From Candidatus Atribacteria bacterium (GTDB taxonomy: Bacteria; Atribacterota; Atribacteria; Atribacterales; Caldatribacteriaceae): DNA of 40,724 bases. Location of the stretch: assembly GCA_029549715.1 (NCBI GenBank), contig JAKPIQ010000136.1, positions 1 through 40,724 on the forward strand. Reading direction: 5' to 3'. The position numbers and the translations under genes were made by a program. The notes under the pieces were generated by a model. That model worked only from the letters and a program-made list of their open reading frames with translations, searched no databases and was not told the DNA's origin. Below, one piece after another: positions 24,102 through 33,085 of this stretch (within the stretch, counting starts at the first letter, position 1; each line of letters begins with the position of its first letter).

Positions 24102-25424
24102 TTATTCCTCCTTTTTGGCCATGGTTTGCGGAACCTTACTGGCCAAAGCATGAACCTCTCGCACTAAAGCACGTAACTGCTCCTGTAGCATAAAAGGACA
24201 ATCTACTTCCTCTGCCTTTTCCCTTACTATATCCTCAGCCAAGGCTCTGCAGGTAGGGGAACCGCAAGCTCCACAATCCAGACCGGGAAGTCTTTCTAAA
24301 AGTTTTTCAATCATCTGATATTTTTCCAAAGCTCGTTTAAAATCTTTGTCCAGTTTTAAGACTTCCTTAGCCTGATAAATCTCCTTTCTCTCAAATACTC
24401 CTTTTCTACGCCACTCTTCCATTTCTTCCTCTTTTATGGGTCGAAATTCAGTATATCTCTTAAGTAGATGATTGATGCCTACTTTAGCAATGAAAGGATT
24501 CTGTACTGCCAGCACTCCTCCAATGCATCCTCCTACACAGGCTTGAGCCTCACAGTAAACCACATTTCTCAATTCTCCCATCTCGATTTTTTCCAGTACT
24601 GAAATAACTTGATGGATACCATCTACAGCCATATATTCCCCTTCTTCTAGCGAGTCCTGCTCTCCTCCCGAGCGAGCCCAGCCAATACCTCGAAAACTAG
24701 CTAAAGACAAAGAAGGAGGTTCTTCCAGCTCTCCTACTATATTAACCAAGCGAGAATAAATATTGGCTACAGAGATAGCTCCATCTATGCTTCCCAAACC
24801 ATCCCCACTTTGCCTGGATTCGGTTACCTTAGCCGGACAAGGAGTAATAAAAAAGACCCCGATCTCCTCGGGGCGATATCCTTTTTCCATAGCTTGCATT
24901 CTTGCTAATTTGGCTGCTACTCCCAGGGGAGAATCCAAAGGCAATAAATTTTCTATTAAAGAAGGAAACCTAACCTCTATCAGTCTTACCACTGCAGGAC
25001 AAGCGGAGGAAATTACTGGAGTGGCTATCCATCTCTTTTTTAAATAACGATTGATCTCTTCTGCTAAAATTTCTGCCCCTCGAGCTACTTCAAAAACTTC
25101 CTGAAAACCTAAATGTAAAAGACCTTGAAGCATTTTGCCCAACGAAATACCCACTTTAAATTGAGCATAAAAAGCAGGGGCAGGAAGAGCTATAGCACAG
25201 GAAAAATTTTTTATCACTTCTAAAGAATCAGCCTGAGCGTATTTAGCATGATTAGGGCAAATCCGAATGCATTCTCCACAATCGATGCATCTTTCCTCGT
25301 CAATTCGGGCCTTTCCTTGTTTCACCCGAATGGCCTCAGTGGGGCAGTGGCGAATACAATGAGTACAACCTTTGCATTTCTCTTCATCCAGACGAACAGA
25401 ATGAAATATCTCTTCGTTTATCAT
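24102..25424 (-). CDS. Sensory-type [FeFe]-hydrogenase-like iron-sulfur protein
   Basis: A 440-aa multi-cluster protein. The N-terminus has two [4Fe-4S] ferredoxin motifs (Cys 17/20/23/27 and 46/49/52/56). The central domain is the [FeFe]-hydrogenase large-subunit fold with all four Cys ligands of the H-cluster cubane: Cys142 in SSACPAVV, Cys196 in TPCPAK, and Cys296 and Cys300 in EAQACVGGCIGG. The residue before Cys142, the proton-relay Cys of catalytic enzymes (TSCCP), is Ala141. The C-terminus (CGACGSPTC, Cys384-392, plus Cys409) is another [4Fe-4S] domain. The Cys-to-Ala change and this architecture match sensory group C/D hydrogenases. Neighbours encode an RsbW-like kinase and two DRTGG proteins, so a sensing role for H2 or redox state is likely. 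H2 turnover, if any, should be slow. Confidence 0.85.
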   Translation of the reverse strand: MINEEIFHSVRLDEEKCKGCTHCIRHCPTEAIRVKQGKARIDEERCIDCGECIRICPNHAKYAQADSLEVIKNFSCAIALPAPAFYAQFKVGISLGKMLQGLLHLGFQEVFEVARGAEILAEEINRYLKKRWIATPVISSACPAVVRLIEVRFPSLIENLLPLDSPLGVAAKLARMQAMEKGYRPEEIGVFFITPCPAKVTESRQSGDGLGSIDGAISVANIYSRLVNIVGELEEPPSLSLASFRGIGWARSGGEQDSLEEGEYMAVDGIHQVISVLEKIEMGELRNVVYCEAQACVGGCIGGVLAVQNPFIAKVGINHLLKRYTEFRPIKEEEMEEWRRKGVFERKEIYQAKEVLKLDKDFKRALEKYQMIEKLLERLPGLDCGACGSPTCRALAEDIVREKAEEVDCPFMLQEQLRALVREVHALASKVPQTMAKKEE

Positions 25425-25429
25425 AGTAT

Positions 25430-25873
25430 CTATTTCTCCGGATTAAGAAAAAAATCCATGACCACTTTAGTTCCCTCTCCTATCCGGGTGTCAATTTCCA
25501 GGTGATCAGAGCATTTTTTCATATTAGAAAGACCGTATCCCGCTCCAAAACCCATTTCTCTTATATGAGGAGGAGCGGTAGAATAACCTTCTTGAAAGGC
25601 CAACTCCAGATCCGGTATACCTGGGCCCTGGTCATCTACTTCAATATGCACCCGGTCTTCATAAATCTCAGTAGCAAAAATCCCTCGATAAGCATGGATT
25701 ACTACATTCATTTCTGCTTCATAGGCAGCAATCACTACTCGACGATTAAAAGAAGGAGGAAAGCCTACTTGTTGAAGAACTTTTTTCAACTCACCAGATA
25801 CATCACCAGCACTCTGAAAATCTCCCCCCACAATTTCTCGCTCTATTTCTACTAAGACTTTATCTTCCTCCAC
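25430..25873 (-). CDS. RsbW-like ATP-binding protein (HATPase, anti-sigma/serine kinase type)
   Basis: A 147-aa GHKL ATPase domain alone. The N box is RRVVIAAYEAEMNVVIHAY (with the conserved E-x-x-x-N), G1 is VDDQGPGIPD and G2 is GFGAGYGLSNMKKCSD. This is the architecture of RsbW/SpoIIAB-type serine kinases rather than of a sensor histidine kinase, since there is no dimerisation or His domain. The start is GTG 25873 directly on the previous stop. Its place beside the hydrogenase-like gene suggests that it relays the redox signal by phosphorylating a partner; no anti-anti-sigma factor is encoded in the window. Confidence 0.85.
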   Translation of the reverse strand: MEEDKVLVEIEREIVGGDFQSAGDVSGELKKVLQQVGFPPSFNRRVVIAAYEAEMNVVIHAYRGIFATEIYEDRVHIEVDDQGPGIPDLELAFQEGYSTAPPHIREMGFGAGYGLSNMKKCSDHLEIDTRIGEGTKVVMDFFLNPEK

Positions 25874-26224
25874 CTATACTTCACTACAACCCTTCAGTCC
25901 CTGTAGATAAAGCTTCCCGCAAGATTCATACATAGGCAAATGAGTAGCTAAAAGGGGAATTTTCTTGATGGTAGCTAATTCAACAGTGTAATTATCAGGT
26001 TTTTTTCCTCGTACAAAAATAATTCCTATTATGTCACTCATCTCTGCAGTACGAATCACTTGAGGATTAGTTAGACCAGTAAGGAGCACAGAGTTTTCCT
26101 TAGTAAAAGCTAAAACATCACTTAAAAGGTCACTGCCACAAGCACAAGATGGTTGTCGATCCAAGAATTCTTCCCCTGCCAGCACCTGGGCTTGTAATAT
26201 TTCTTTTATTTCTCGCAAAGTCAT
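25874..26224 (-). CDS. DRTGG-domain protein (module copy 1)
   Basis: A second single-domain DRTGG-like protein (116 aa): MTLREIKEILQAQVLAGEEF, then ACGSDLLSDVLAFTKENSVL and NPQVIRTAEMSDIIGIIFVRG. It shares the G-DLLSD core with the copy at 23742-24095 but differs elsewhere, and carries extra Cys residues (SCACGS) at the position where the other copy has GGYCGD. It is the first gene of the hydrogenase-like module, 12 bases after the SPOR gene. Function unknown; ligand or redox sensing is inferred. Confidence 0.78.
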   Translation of the reverse strand: MTLREIKEILQAQVLAGEEFLDRQPSCACGSDLLSDVLAFTKENSVLLTGLTNPQVIRTAEMSDIIGIIFVRGKKPDNYTVELATIKKIPLLATHLPMYESCGKLYLQGLKGCSEV

Positions 26225-26236
26225 GTAATCTTTCCC

Positions 26237-26842
26237 TCATTTCCCCACAAAAGCCTCTATTCCCTGGCCTTTTAATTTGTTAGCTACCTTTTGAGCTTCA
26301 TCACTACTTTGAAAACCATATATCCTCACTCGATGTAATCCTGAAACAGGTTCAGAAACGGCTTGATATCCAAACCCCTTCAAAAGGTCCACCATCTTTT
26401 GAGCGTTGGCTGGTTGAGAAAAAGCCCCGCACTGGACAAAAAATCCTCCGGAAGGAGCTTCAGCTACCTTTGGAGGAGGAGACGATGGAGCTGCAGGTTT
26501 TGCAGGAGGTTCCACTTTTTTCTCTTCTGGAGGAGCACTTGCTGCTATCTGAGTAGAAGGAGCTACCTCTTCAGAGGGAATCTCCTCTTGCGAGGGTAAA
26601 CCTTCAACAGACTCTTCTTGATGCTCAAATTCTTCTTCCACCCAAGCATAAGTAGAAGGAGAAACTTCTTTTACTTCCACTTTCTCTTCAAAAATATTGC
26701 CAGTGAGTAGGTATTCGGTATAATAGTCCAGGTCTCCTCGAGCCATGAAAAAAGCAAAAACCACCACCAGTAACCCCCCTAAGAGGATTATAATTGTTTC
26801 TACCGGATCTTGTCTTTTTAAAAAAGCAAAAGGATTGCTCAT
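26237..26842 (-). CDS. Membrane-anchored SPOR-domain protein
   Basis: A short cytoplasmic tail, one membrane helix (about residues 15-35), a ~90-residue Pro/Glu/Ala-rich linker and a C-terminal SPOR domain (GGFFVQCGAFSQPANAQKMV to the end). SPOR domains bind denuded septal peptidoglycan, so an extracytoplasmic wall or division role is likely. 201 aa. Its ATG overlaps the valS TGA by one base. In Bacillota a SPOR gene often follows valS-folC; folC is absent here. Confidence 0.85.
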   Translation of the reverse strand: MSNPFAFLKRQDPVETIIILLGGLLVVVFAFFMARGDLDYYTEYLLTGNIFEEKVEVKEVSPSTYAWVEEEFEHQEESVEGLPSQEEIPSEEVAPSTQIAASAPPEEKKVEPPAKPAAPSSPPPKVAEAPSGGFFVQCGAFSQPANAQKMVDLLKGFGYQAVSEPVSGLHRVRIYGFQSSDEAQKVANKLKGQGIEAFVGK

Positions 26843-29475
26843 CAGATATCCTCAAGTAAAGTCTCTAATTTTTCTTCCTCTTTGACCAGCTCTGCAAAAC
26901 GTCTCTTTTCCTTTTCTACTATCTCCTCTGGAGCCCGATGCAGGAAATTCAAGTCATTAAGACGCTTTTTAAGTCTCTCCTCTTCCTTTTGAAGACGAGA
27001 GAGTTTCTTATTCAAACGCTCCACCTCCTTATTGAGGTCAATCATGCCTCCCACTAAAAGATAAATATCTGCTCCTCGTACTCTTCCCGTAGCCACCGAT
27101 TCCGGTTTTTCCAAATTACAACCCATCTCCATTATCGAACACTTAGCTAAACTTTCTACGTAAGAACGGTTACCTTCCATATATCTGTAGTAATTCTCAC
27201 CAGAAAAATTGAGTATAACTTGACATTCTTCTTTAGGAGGAATACTTAGTTCCGCTCGTAAATAGCGGATTTCTCTTATCACGTCCTGTAGAAAGGAAAT
27301 AGTCTTTTCTGCTTCCTCATCCAACCATCTTTCTTCTTTGTAAGGCCAGGAAGCAATCATAATGCTCTCTGTTTCCTTTGCAGGGAGTTTTTGCCAGATT
27401 TCCTCGGTAATGAAGGGGACCACAGGATGCAAAAGTTTTAAAATCCCTGAAAGTAAATAAATGAGGAGATTTTGAGCTTTTCTTTTTTCTCTCTCTCCTC
27501 CCTGGTAAAGGTCTACTTTACTCCATTCCACATACCAATCACAGTATTCTCCCCATACAAAATCGTAAAGAAGCTGGACATACCTGCTAAAATCTAAATT
27601 ATTTAGCGCTTCCTCTACCTCACCCAATAAGCGATGAAAACGAGAAACAATCCAGCGGTCTTTAATATCGAGAACAATATGCTCCTCACAAGCTGAAAAA
27701 TCTTCCTCATTCATTAACACGAAGCGAGAAACATTCCACAATTTATTCATAAAATTGCGGGAAGCCTCTATTCTCTCCCAAGAAAGGTTAATGTCTCTAT
27801 CTTGAACTGTAAGCCAGGCGAGAGCAAAGCGCAAAGCATCCGCTCCATACTGGTCTATTATTTCCAAAGGATCAATAGCGTTACCCAGAGATTTACTCAT
27901 TTTTTTTCCCTGAGCATCACGCACTAAGGGGGTGATATAAACTTTTCGGAAGGGGACATCTCCCACAAACTTAAGACCCATCATGATCATACGTGCCACC
28001 CAGAAGAAAATTATATCAAAAGCAGTAATCAAAACCGATGTAGGATAAAAAGTTCTCAGGTCTTCGGTATCTTCTGGCCATCCGAACACCGAAAAAGGCC
28101 ACAGAGCAGAACTGAACCAGGTATCCAGGACGTCTTCATCCTGTTTCACTGCCCCCCCACAGCGGGGGCAACTATCCGGGGTATCTCGGTGAGCAAAAAC
28201 ATAATCACAATCTTGACAATAAAAAACAGGAATCCGATGTCCCCACCACAACTGACGTGATATACACCAATCTTTGATATTATCCATCCATTCAAAGTAC
28301 ACTTTCTCCCAGCGCTCAGGAATAAACTCTATCTTCTTTTCTTTAACCACCTCTATGGCTGGCTGGGCCAGGTCCTTCACTCGAATAAACCATTGATTAG
28401 AAACTAAAGGCTCTACTACCGTGGAGCACCGATAGCAATGCCCCACTGAATGATAATAATCCTCTATTTTTTCTAAGTATCTCCCCTCTTTTAATTTTTC
28501 CACTACTCTTTCCCGGGCTTCTTCCCGAGAAAGACCAGAAAATTGAAGGGCTTCTTCACTCATAAAACCTCGCTCATCGATAACCTTGACCAGAGGTAGC
28601 CCATGTTTTCTTCCCAATTCGAAATCATAGGGGTCATGAGCAGGGGTAACCTTAAGTACTCCTGTTCCAAAATCAACGTCCACGTATTCATCGGCAATGA
28701 TGGGAAGTTCCCTTCCCACAAGCGGCAGAATAGCTACTTTTCCCACGAGGTCCTGATAGCGCTCATCCCGAGGATTTACCGCTAAAGCTACATCTCCCAG
28801 CATAGTCTCCGGCCTTGTAGTGGCCACTACTAAATAATTATCCTCATCCCGAAGATAGTACTTCACATAATAAAGGTGAGCAGAAACCTCAGCATATTCT
28901 ACTTCAATGTCAGCCAATGCTGTCTCACAACGCGGACACCAGTTTACAATGTATTCGTCTCTATAAATCAAGCCTTCTTCAAAAAGGCGGACAAAAGCCT
29001 CCCGCACTGCCCGAGATAAACCTTCATCCAGGGTGAAGCGCTCTCTCGTCCAATCACAAGAAGCTCCTATTTTTTTCAATTGTTTTACAATTCTCTCATG
29101 ATAGTGCTCTTTCCATTCCCAGACTTTTTCCAGGAACTTTTCTCTTCCCAGGTCATGGCGGCTTAATCCCTCTCGAGACAGTTGCTTCTCCACCACATTT
29201 TGAGTAGCGATGCCCGCATGGTCAGTTCCCGGCACCCAGAGAGCTCGATAACCCTGCATCCTCCGGTAACGAATCAATATATCCTGAAGAGTGAGATTTA
29301 AAGCATGACCCATATGGAGATGGCCGGTAACATTAGGGGGAGGAATTACCATAGAAAAAGGAGGAGCCTCTGAGGAAGGAGGAGTAAAATAACCCTTCTT
29401 CTCCCAGAATTCATACCACTTTTCTTCCACCGAAGAAGGGTCAAAAACCGAAGATAGAGTAGTTCGCTCACTCAT
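26842..29475 (-). CDS. valS: Valyl-tRNA synthetase
   Basis: Class I aminoacyl-tRNA synthetase charging tRNA-Val. PPPNVTGHLHMGHALN is the HIGH region, GTDHAGIATQ follows, and KMSKSLGNAIDP is the KMSKS loop. The editing domain lies between, with Cys pairs such as CPRCETALAD and CYRCSTVVEP that probably bind zinc. The C-terminal ~70 residues form the typical Lys/Glu coiled-coil arm. About 877 aa. I choose ATG 29475, with AGGGG seven bases upstream, rather than the ATG five codons earlier that overlaps the clpX stop. No T-box leader precedes it; it is read through from clpX. Confidence 0.97.
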   Translation of the reverse strand: MSERTTLSSVFDPSSVEEKWYEFWEKKGYFTPPSSEAPPFSMVIPPPNVTGHLHMGHALNLTLQDILIRYRRMQGYRALWVPGTDHAGIATQNVVEKQLSREGLSRHDLGREKFLEKVWEWKEHYHERIVKQLKKIGASCDWTRERFTLDEGLSRAVREAFVRLFEEGLIYRDEYIVNWCPRCETALADIEVEYAEVSAHLYYVKYYLRDEDNYLVVATTRPETMLGDVALAVNPRDERYQDLVGKVAILPLVGRELPIIADEYVDVDFGTGVLKVTPAHDPYDFELGRKHGLPLVKVIDERGFMSEEALQFSGLSREEARERVVEKLKEGRYLEKIEDYYHSVGHCYRCSTVVEPLVSNQWFIRVKDLAQPAIEVVKEKKIEFIPERWEKVYFEWMDNIKDWCISRQLWWGHRIPVFYCQDCDYVFAHRDTPDSCPRCGGAVKQDEDVLDTWFSSALWPFSVFGWPEDTEDLRTFYPTSVLITAFDIIFFWVARMIMMGLKFVGDVPFRKVYITPLVRDAQGKKMSKSLGNAIDPLEIIDQYGADALRFALAWLTVQDRDINLSWERIEASRNFMNKLWNVSRFVLMNEEDFSACEEHIVLDIKDRWIVSRFHRLLGEVEEALNNLDFSRYVQLLYDFVWGEYCDWYVEWSKVDLYQGGEREKRKAQNLLIYLLSGILKLLHPVVPFITEEIWQKLPAKETESIMIASWPYKEERWLDEEAEKTISFLQDVIREIRYLRAELSIPPKEECQVILNFSGENYYRYMEGNRSYVESLAKCSIMEMGCNLEKPESVATGRVRGADIYLLVGGMIDLNKEVERLNKKLSRLQKEEERLKKRLNDLNFLHRAPEEIVEKEKRRFAELVKEEEKLETLLEDI

Positions 29476-29486
29476 GTCTGTTCCCC

Positions 29487-30743
29487 TCATGCTGATTGTT
29501 CTTCTTTAGTTCCTCCCTTTTCTAACAAAGGAAGGAGAGCATTATTTTTCACTACCTCCTCATCAATCACCAACTTTTTAATATCCCGGCGAGAAGGTAA
29601 CTCAAACATCAGCTCCACCATTAACTTTTCCATAATAGCACGTAGCCCTCTGGCTCCTGTACCTTTGACCATAGCTTCTTGGGCAATGAGGCGCAATGCC
29701 TCTTCGGTAAAAACCAGCTCCACTCCCTCCATCTTTAACAAACTCTGATACTGTTTAACCAGGCTATTGCGAGGCTCAATAAGAATACGCACCAGGTCTT
29801 CTTTCCGCAAGGGCTCAAGAGCACAAACCACTGGAATACGTCCTACAAATTCAGGAATCATGCCATACTTCATCAAATCCTCTGGTTGAACTTCACTCAA
29901 AGGATTCAACAATTCCACATCAGAAGAAAGGCCCTCCCGAGCCCCAAAACCAATCTTGCGGTCTTTTAAGCGATTCTCAATTATCTTATCTAAGCCTACA
30001 AATGCACCTCCACAAATAAACAGAATGTTTTCGGTGTTAATCTGAAGGAGGTCCTGATGAGGGTGTTTTCTTCCTCCCTGAGGAGGAACACTGGCCATGG
30101 TTCCTTCCAGAATTTTTAACAAAGCTTGCTGCACTCCCTCACCTGATACATCTCGGGTAATAGAAGGACTTTCTCCTTTCCGGGCAATTTTATCTATCTC
30201 GTCTATGTACACGATTCCCTTCTCTGCTTTTTTAATATCAAAATTAGCATTCTGAATCAGGCGAAGTAGAACATTCTCTACGTCTTCTCCTACGTAGCCA
30301 GCTTCAGTTAAAGTGGTAGCATCGGCAATAGCAAAAGGAACATCTAACAGCAAAGAAAGAGTACGAGCCAAAAGAGTTTTGCCACTCCCCGTGGGACCAA
30401 TAAGTAAAATATTACTTTTTTCTATTTCTACTTCTTCCTCCGAACTGTGAGCAATTCGTTTATAATGATTGTAGACTGCCACAGCAAGTACTTTTTTAGC
30501 TCTTTCTTGTCCTATCACATATTGATCCAGAAAAGCTTTTATTTCTTTAGGAGAAGGTAGATTTTCTAGAGCAAAATCTGATTTCCGGTTTTTATCGTCT
30601 TCTCTGATGATTCCATTACACAACTCTACACACTCATCACAAATATAGACTCCCGGACCAACAATGAGTTTCTTAACTTCTGATTGACTCTTACCACAGA
30701 AGGAACAGCGTAATTTCAATTTTTCCTCCTCATACTTAGGCAT
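29487..30743 (-). CDS. clpX: ATP-dependent Clp protease ATPase subunit ClpX
   Basis: AAA+ unfoldase feeding ClpP. The N-terminal C4 zinc domain ([11 protein letters not shown] ... [10 protein letters not shown], residues 14-42) recruits substrates. Walker A is [15 protein letters not shown] and Walker [17 protein letters not shown] sits in the usual IGF-loop position for docking to ClpP, and ATG...[11 protein letters not shown] gives sensor 2. 418 aa. ATG 30743 has AGGAG upstream and follows clpP by six bases. Confidence 0.97.
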   Translation of the reverse strand: MPKYEEEKLKLRCSFCGKSQSEVKKLIVGPGVYICDECVELCNGIIREDDKNRKSDFALENLPSPKEIKAFLDQYVIGQERAKKVLAVAVYNHYKRIAHSSEEEVEIEKSNILLIGPTGSGKTLLARTLSLLLDVPFAIADATTLTEAGYVGEDVENVLLRLIQNANFDIKKAEKGIVYIDEIDKIARKGESPSITRDVSGEGVQQALLKILEGTMASVPPQGGRKHPHQDLLQINTENILFICGGAFVGLDKIIENRLKDRKIGFGAREGLSSDVELLNPLSEVQPEDLMKYGMIPEFVGRIPVVCALEPLRKEDLVRILIEPRNSLVKQYQSLLKMEGVELVFTEEALRLIAQEAMVKGTGARGLRAIMEKLMVELMFELPSRRDIKKLVIDEEVVKNNALLPLLEKGGTKEEQSA

Positions 30744-30749
30744 TATTAT

Positions 30750-31376
30750 TTACTTCTCCTTTTTATTTTTTTCTTCTGGATAAAGAACTCTATCTATTAA
30801 CCCATATTCTCGCGCTTCCTCAGGAGACATAAAGTAGTCTCTTTCTGTATCGTTTTTAATCTTTTCTACCGGCTTTCCAGTGTGATGAGCTAATATTTCA
30901 TTCAACTTTTCTCTGATTTTAATCATCTCTCGAGTATGAATCTCAATATCAGACACCTGTCCCTGTGCCCCACCCAAAGGCTGGTGAATCATTACCCGAG
31001 AATTAGGTAAGGCCATTCTTTTACCTTGAGCTCCAGCGGCTAAAATTACTGCCGCACCGCTAGCCGCCTGTCCAATACAGATAGTGGCTATATCTGGCTT
31101 TACATACTGAATAGTATCATAGATAGCCAAAGTGGAAGAGACTGTGCCACCGGGACTGTTGATGTAAAGATTAATGTCCTTTTCCTTATTGACTGCCTCT
31201 AAAAAAAGTAGCTGAGCAATAATCAAGTTAGCTACCGTATCATTTATTTCCGTTCCCAAAAAAACAATTCTATCTTGTAAAAGACGAGAGTAAATATCAT
31301 AAGCTCTCTCCCCATGGGGAGTTTGCTCCACCACCATGGGTACTAAATAATTACTCATCCGCAGGAAGTTTTTCAT
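30750..31376 (-). CDS. clpP: ATP-dependent Clp protease proteolytic subunit ClpP
   Basis: Serine protease that forms the tetradecameric chamber used with ClpX. The catalytic Ser lies in [15 protein letters not shown], the His in [13 protein letters not shown] and the Asp in [25 protein letters not shown] is the oxyanion strand. I choose ATG 31376, which overlaps the tig stop as ATGA and has GGAGG seven bases upstream; a further ATG at 31358 is possible. About 208 aa, normal with a short propeptide. Confidence 0.97.
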   Translation of the reverse strand: MKNFLRMSNYLVPMVVEQTPHGERAYDIYSRLLQDRIVFLGTEINDTVANLIIAQLLFLEAVNKEKDINLYINSPGGTVSSTLAIYDTIQYVKPDIATICIGQAASGAAVILAAGAQGKRMALPNSRVMIHQPLGGAQGQVSDIEIHTREMIKIREKLNEILAHHTGKPVEKIKNDTERDYFMSPEEAREYGLIDRVLYPEEKNKKEK

Positions 31377-32680
31377 CCTATCGCCTCCTCTTCCGGGTCC
31401 TCCAGAGCTCTCCATTGATCTAAATTGATAGGCTCCTCCAGCTCCTTAACTCTAACTTTTTGAGCCAAGTCTTTAAGGGCTTTCTTTTCTTTTATATTAT
31501 ATTTTACTTCGTTTATTCTGTCATTCTCTTCCAAAATTCTTTTCACTTCTTCCTTAGTTCTACCAGTTCTTTTTGCTATTTCCTCATACTCTGCCGCTAA
31601 GTCCTCTTCCGTAACTGAAATTGCACTTTCTTCAGCATATTTTTCCAAAACAAAGAATCTCCGAAATTCCCACCGGGCTAAATCCCGTAAATTCTTTTCT
31701 AAAGTGGCAAAATCCATGTCTATTAACTCTAAATAGCGGTCTAGAGTTAGACCATCTTCTTCTAAATCCTCCCTCAGTTGGTCTATCCGCCGGCGAACAT
31801 CAATATCTAATAGAGCTTCAGGAATATAGACTTCAGATTCTCGACATAGGGCCACTACTGCTTCTTTTTCTAATCTTTCTTCCACCATTTCTTGAGCCAC
31901 AGCTTCTAACCTTTCTCTAACTTTGGCTTTTAAATCTTCTATGGAATTTAAACCCTCTTCTAAGCTGGATAGAAACTCCTGGTTTACTTCTGGCCTTTCT
32001 TTTCCCATTATCCCACTTACTGAAAACTCCACACTGGGTTTTTCTTCCCCTTCTCCCCGGGGTATTTTCCCCTTATCCCCTACTTTCATACCTAACACTT
32101 CTCGGGTAAGAGACTTATCTTTATCCAGAGAAGCCTCCGCCACTACGGCATAATCTTCATCTTCTATTTTTATCATAACCAAATCCCCTTCTCTTGCTGG
32201 TTCATCTTCTCCCTTATCTTTCCAGGTGCTATGGGAATCTATTAATTTCTCTACTTCTTTTTCTACATCTGACTCTCTGATCTCTAAGCGATATTTTCTT
32301 ACTTCTAACTCCCGGGGGTCAGCTAACTTTACTTCTGGCTCTTCTACTACTTGAAGACGAAAAACTAACGGTTCACCTTCTTCTGCCTGTATTACCTCCA
32401 GCTCCGGCTCGCCAATCACTTTAAGATTCTCCTGGGTTAACACCTCCCGAGTTACTTGAGGAATTAAATCTTGAGCCACAGTATCCATAATAAAATCCTC
32501 CCCCGCATAACTGCGCAACATAGCCCGAGGAGCTTTTCCTCTTCTAAAACCCGGTACATTCACTCTATAGCTGAGTTCTCGATAAACTTTATCCAGCGCC
32601 TCGTCTACCCGTTCTTTTTCTACCGTGATCTCCATTTCTATTACATTTCTTTCCTTTTCTTCTTTTTTAACTTCTACCAT
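31373..32680 (-). CDS. tig: Trigger factor chaperone with a reduced PPIase domain
   Basis: Ribosome-associated chaperone. The N-terminal ribosome-binding domain has the signature [13 protein letters not shown]. The middle region begins like the FKBP-type domain ([12 protein letters not shown]) and resumes at [10 protein letters not shown], but the IPGFE active-site block and adjacent strands are missing, so the domain is shorter than usual (about 68 instead of ~90 residues between EGD and the ending RPE) and probably lacks prolyl isomerase activity. The C-terminal helical arm domain is complete. 435 aa. ATG 32680 follows AAAGGTGG. It is the first gene of tig-clpP-clpX-valS. Confidence 0.93.
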   Translation of the reverse strand: MVEVKKEEKERNVIEMEITVEKERVDEALDKVYRELSYRVNVPGFRRGKAPRAMLRSYAGEDFIMDTVAQDLIPQVTREVLTQENLKVIGEPELEVIQAEEGEPLVFRLQVVEEPEVKLADPRELEVRKYRLEIRESDVEKEVEKLIDSHSTWKDKGEDEPAREGDLVMIKIEDEDYAVVAEASLDKDKSLTREVLGMKVGDKGKIPRGEGEEKPSVEFSVSGIMGKERPEVNQEFLSSLEEGLNSIEDLKAKVRERLEAVAQEMVEERLEKEAVVALCRESEVYIPEALLDIDVRRRIDQLREDLEEDGLTLDRYLELIDMDFATLEKNLRDLARWEFRRFFVLEKYAEESAISVTEEDLAAEYEEIAKRTGRTKEEVKRILEENDRINEVKYNIKEKKALKDLAQKVRVKELEEPINLDQWRALEDPEEEAIG

Positions 32681-32719
32681 TTATGCATATTCCACCTTTC
32701 CCGATCAAAATGATTAAAT

Positions 32720-32758
32720 TCATATAAAACAAAAAATTATACCCCATATCTTTTTCAT
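32720..32758 (-). CDS. Possible 12-aa leader peptide before tig
   Basis: ATG AAA AAG in the tig leader starts a 12-codon frame (MKKIWGIIFCFI) that ends 39 bases before tig and runs through the 3' arm and U-tract of the leader hairpin. The ribosome-binding site is weak (GTGGG inside the hairpin). It may be chance; it is listed because translation of this frame would disrupt the hairpin. Confidence 0.2.
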   Translation of the reverse strand: MKKIWGIIFCFI

Positions 32759-32768
32759 TGGGGTATAA
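32727..32768 (-). terminator. Leader hairpin plus U-tract upstream of tig (attenuator candidate)
   Basis: On the minus strand TTATACCCCA (32768-32759) pairs perfectly over 10 bp with TGGGGTATAA (32746-32737), loop 12 bases, followed at once by six T, G and four T. This is a standard intrinsic terminator shape. It begins only ~12 bases after the predicted tig start site, so it would act as a leader attenuator rather than as the end of the phosphoesterase operon, though it could do both. GGG at 32771-32769 can instead pair with the CCC of the 5' arm, a possible competing structure. Confidence 0.65.
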
Positions 32769-32786
32769 CCCACTTCGTCTGGTTTT

Positions 32787-32814
32787 ATTTTACTATAATC
32801 TCTCTGGCAGTCAA
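32787..32814 (-). promoter_or_regulatory. Sigma-70-type promoter of the tig operon
   Basis: TTGACT (32809-32814) and TAAAAT (32787-32792) on the minus strand with a 16-base spacer, ~107 bases before the tig start codon. Predicted initiation near 32780 places the hairpin at 32737-32768 at the very beginning of the message. Confidence 0.6.
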
Positions 32815-32866
32815 GAAATTTACTTACATCGGATATGTTCCTTATTTTAAGTGGTGAGCCACCTCC

Positions 32867-33001
32867 TCAAACTACAGAATACCTCTGATTTTTGATGAGA
32901 AAACTTAGCGCAGAGTAAACGTCCTTCCAACACCAAGAAAGGGCAAATATAACCCGGGTCACTACATTAGAAGAACCTATCTTTCGATCTTGTTCTTGCA
33001 T
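32867..33001 (-). CDS. Doubtful 44-aa ORF between the phosphoesterase and tig
   Basis: ATG 33001 opens 44 codons (MQEQDRKIGSSNVVTRVIFA...) ending at TGA 32867-32869. The middle is hydrophobic and aromatic (SWCWKDVYSALSF). No ribosome-binding site is visible and I recognise no family. The rest of the 400-base gap (32681-33085) holds the tig promoter and leader, plus a 7-bp hairpin (33012-33028) without a U-tract; no other gene is seen. Confidence 0.2.
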   Translation of the reverse strand: MQEQDRKIGSSNVVTRVIFALSWCWKDVYSALSFLIKNQRYSVV

Positions 33002-33085
33002 TAATCAATGTTTCTCTTAATCTAAGAGACACCAGGTTGACCAAATCAACTCCGCCGGATGATTCCTATAGATTCGACTGCAGGG

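Noticed and set aside
26842-29600. T-box leader for valS
   Set aside because: valS starts 11 bases after the clpX stop with no leader, and no T-box sequence is seen in or before the operon.
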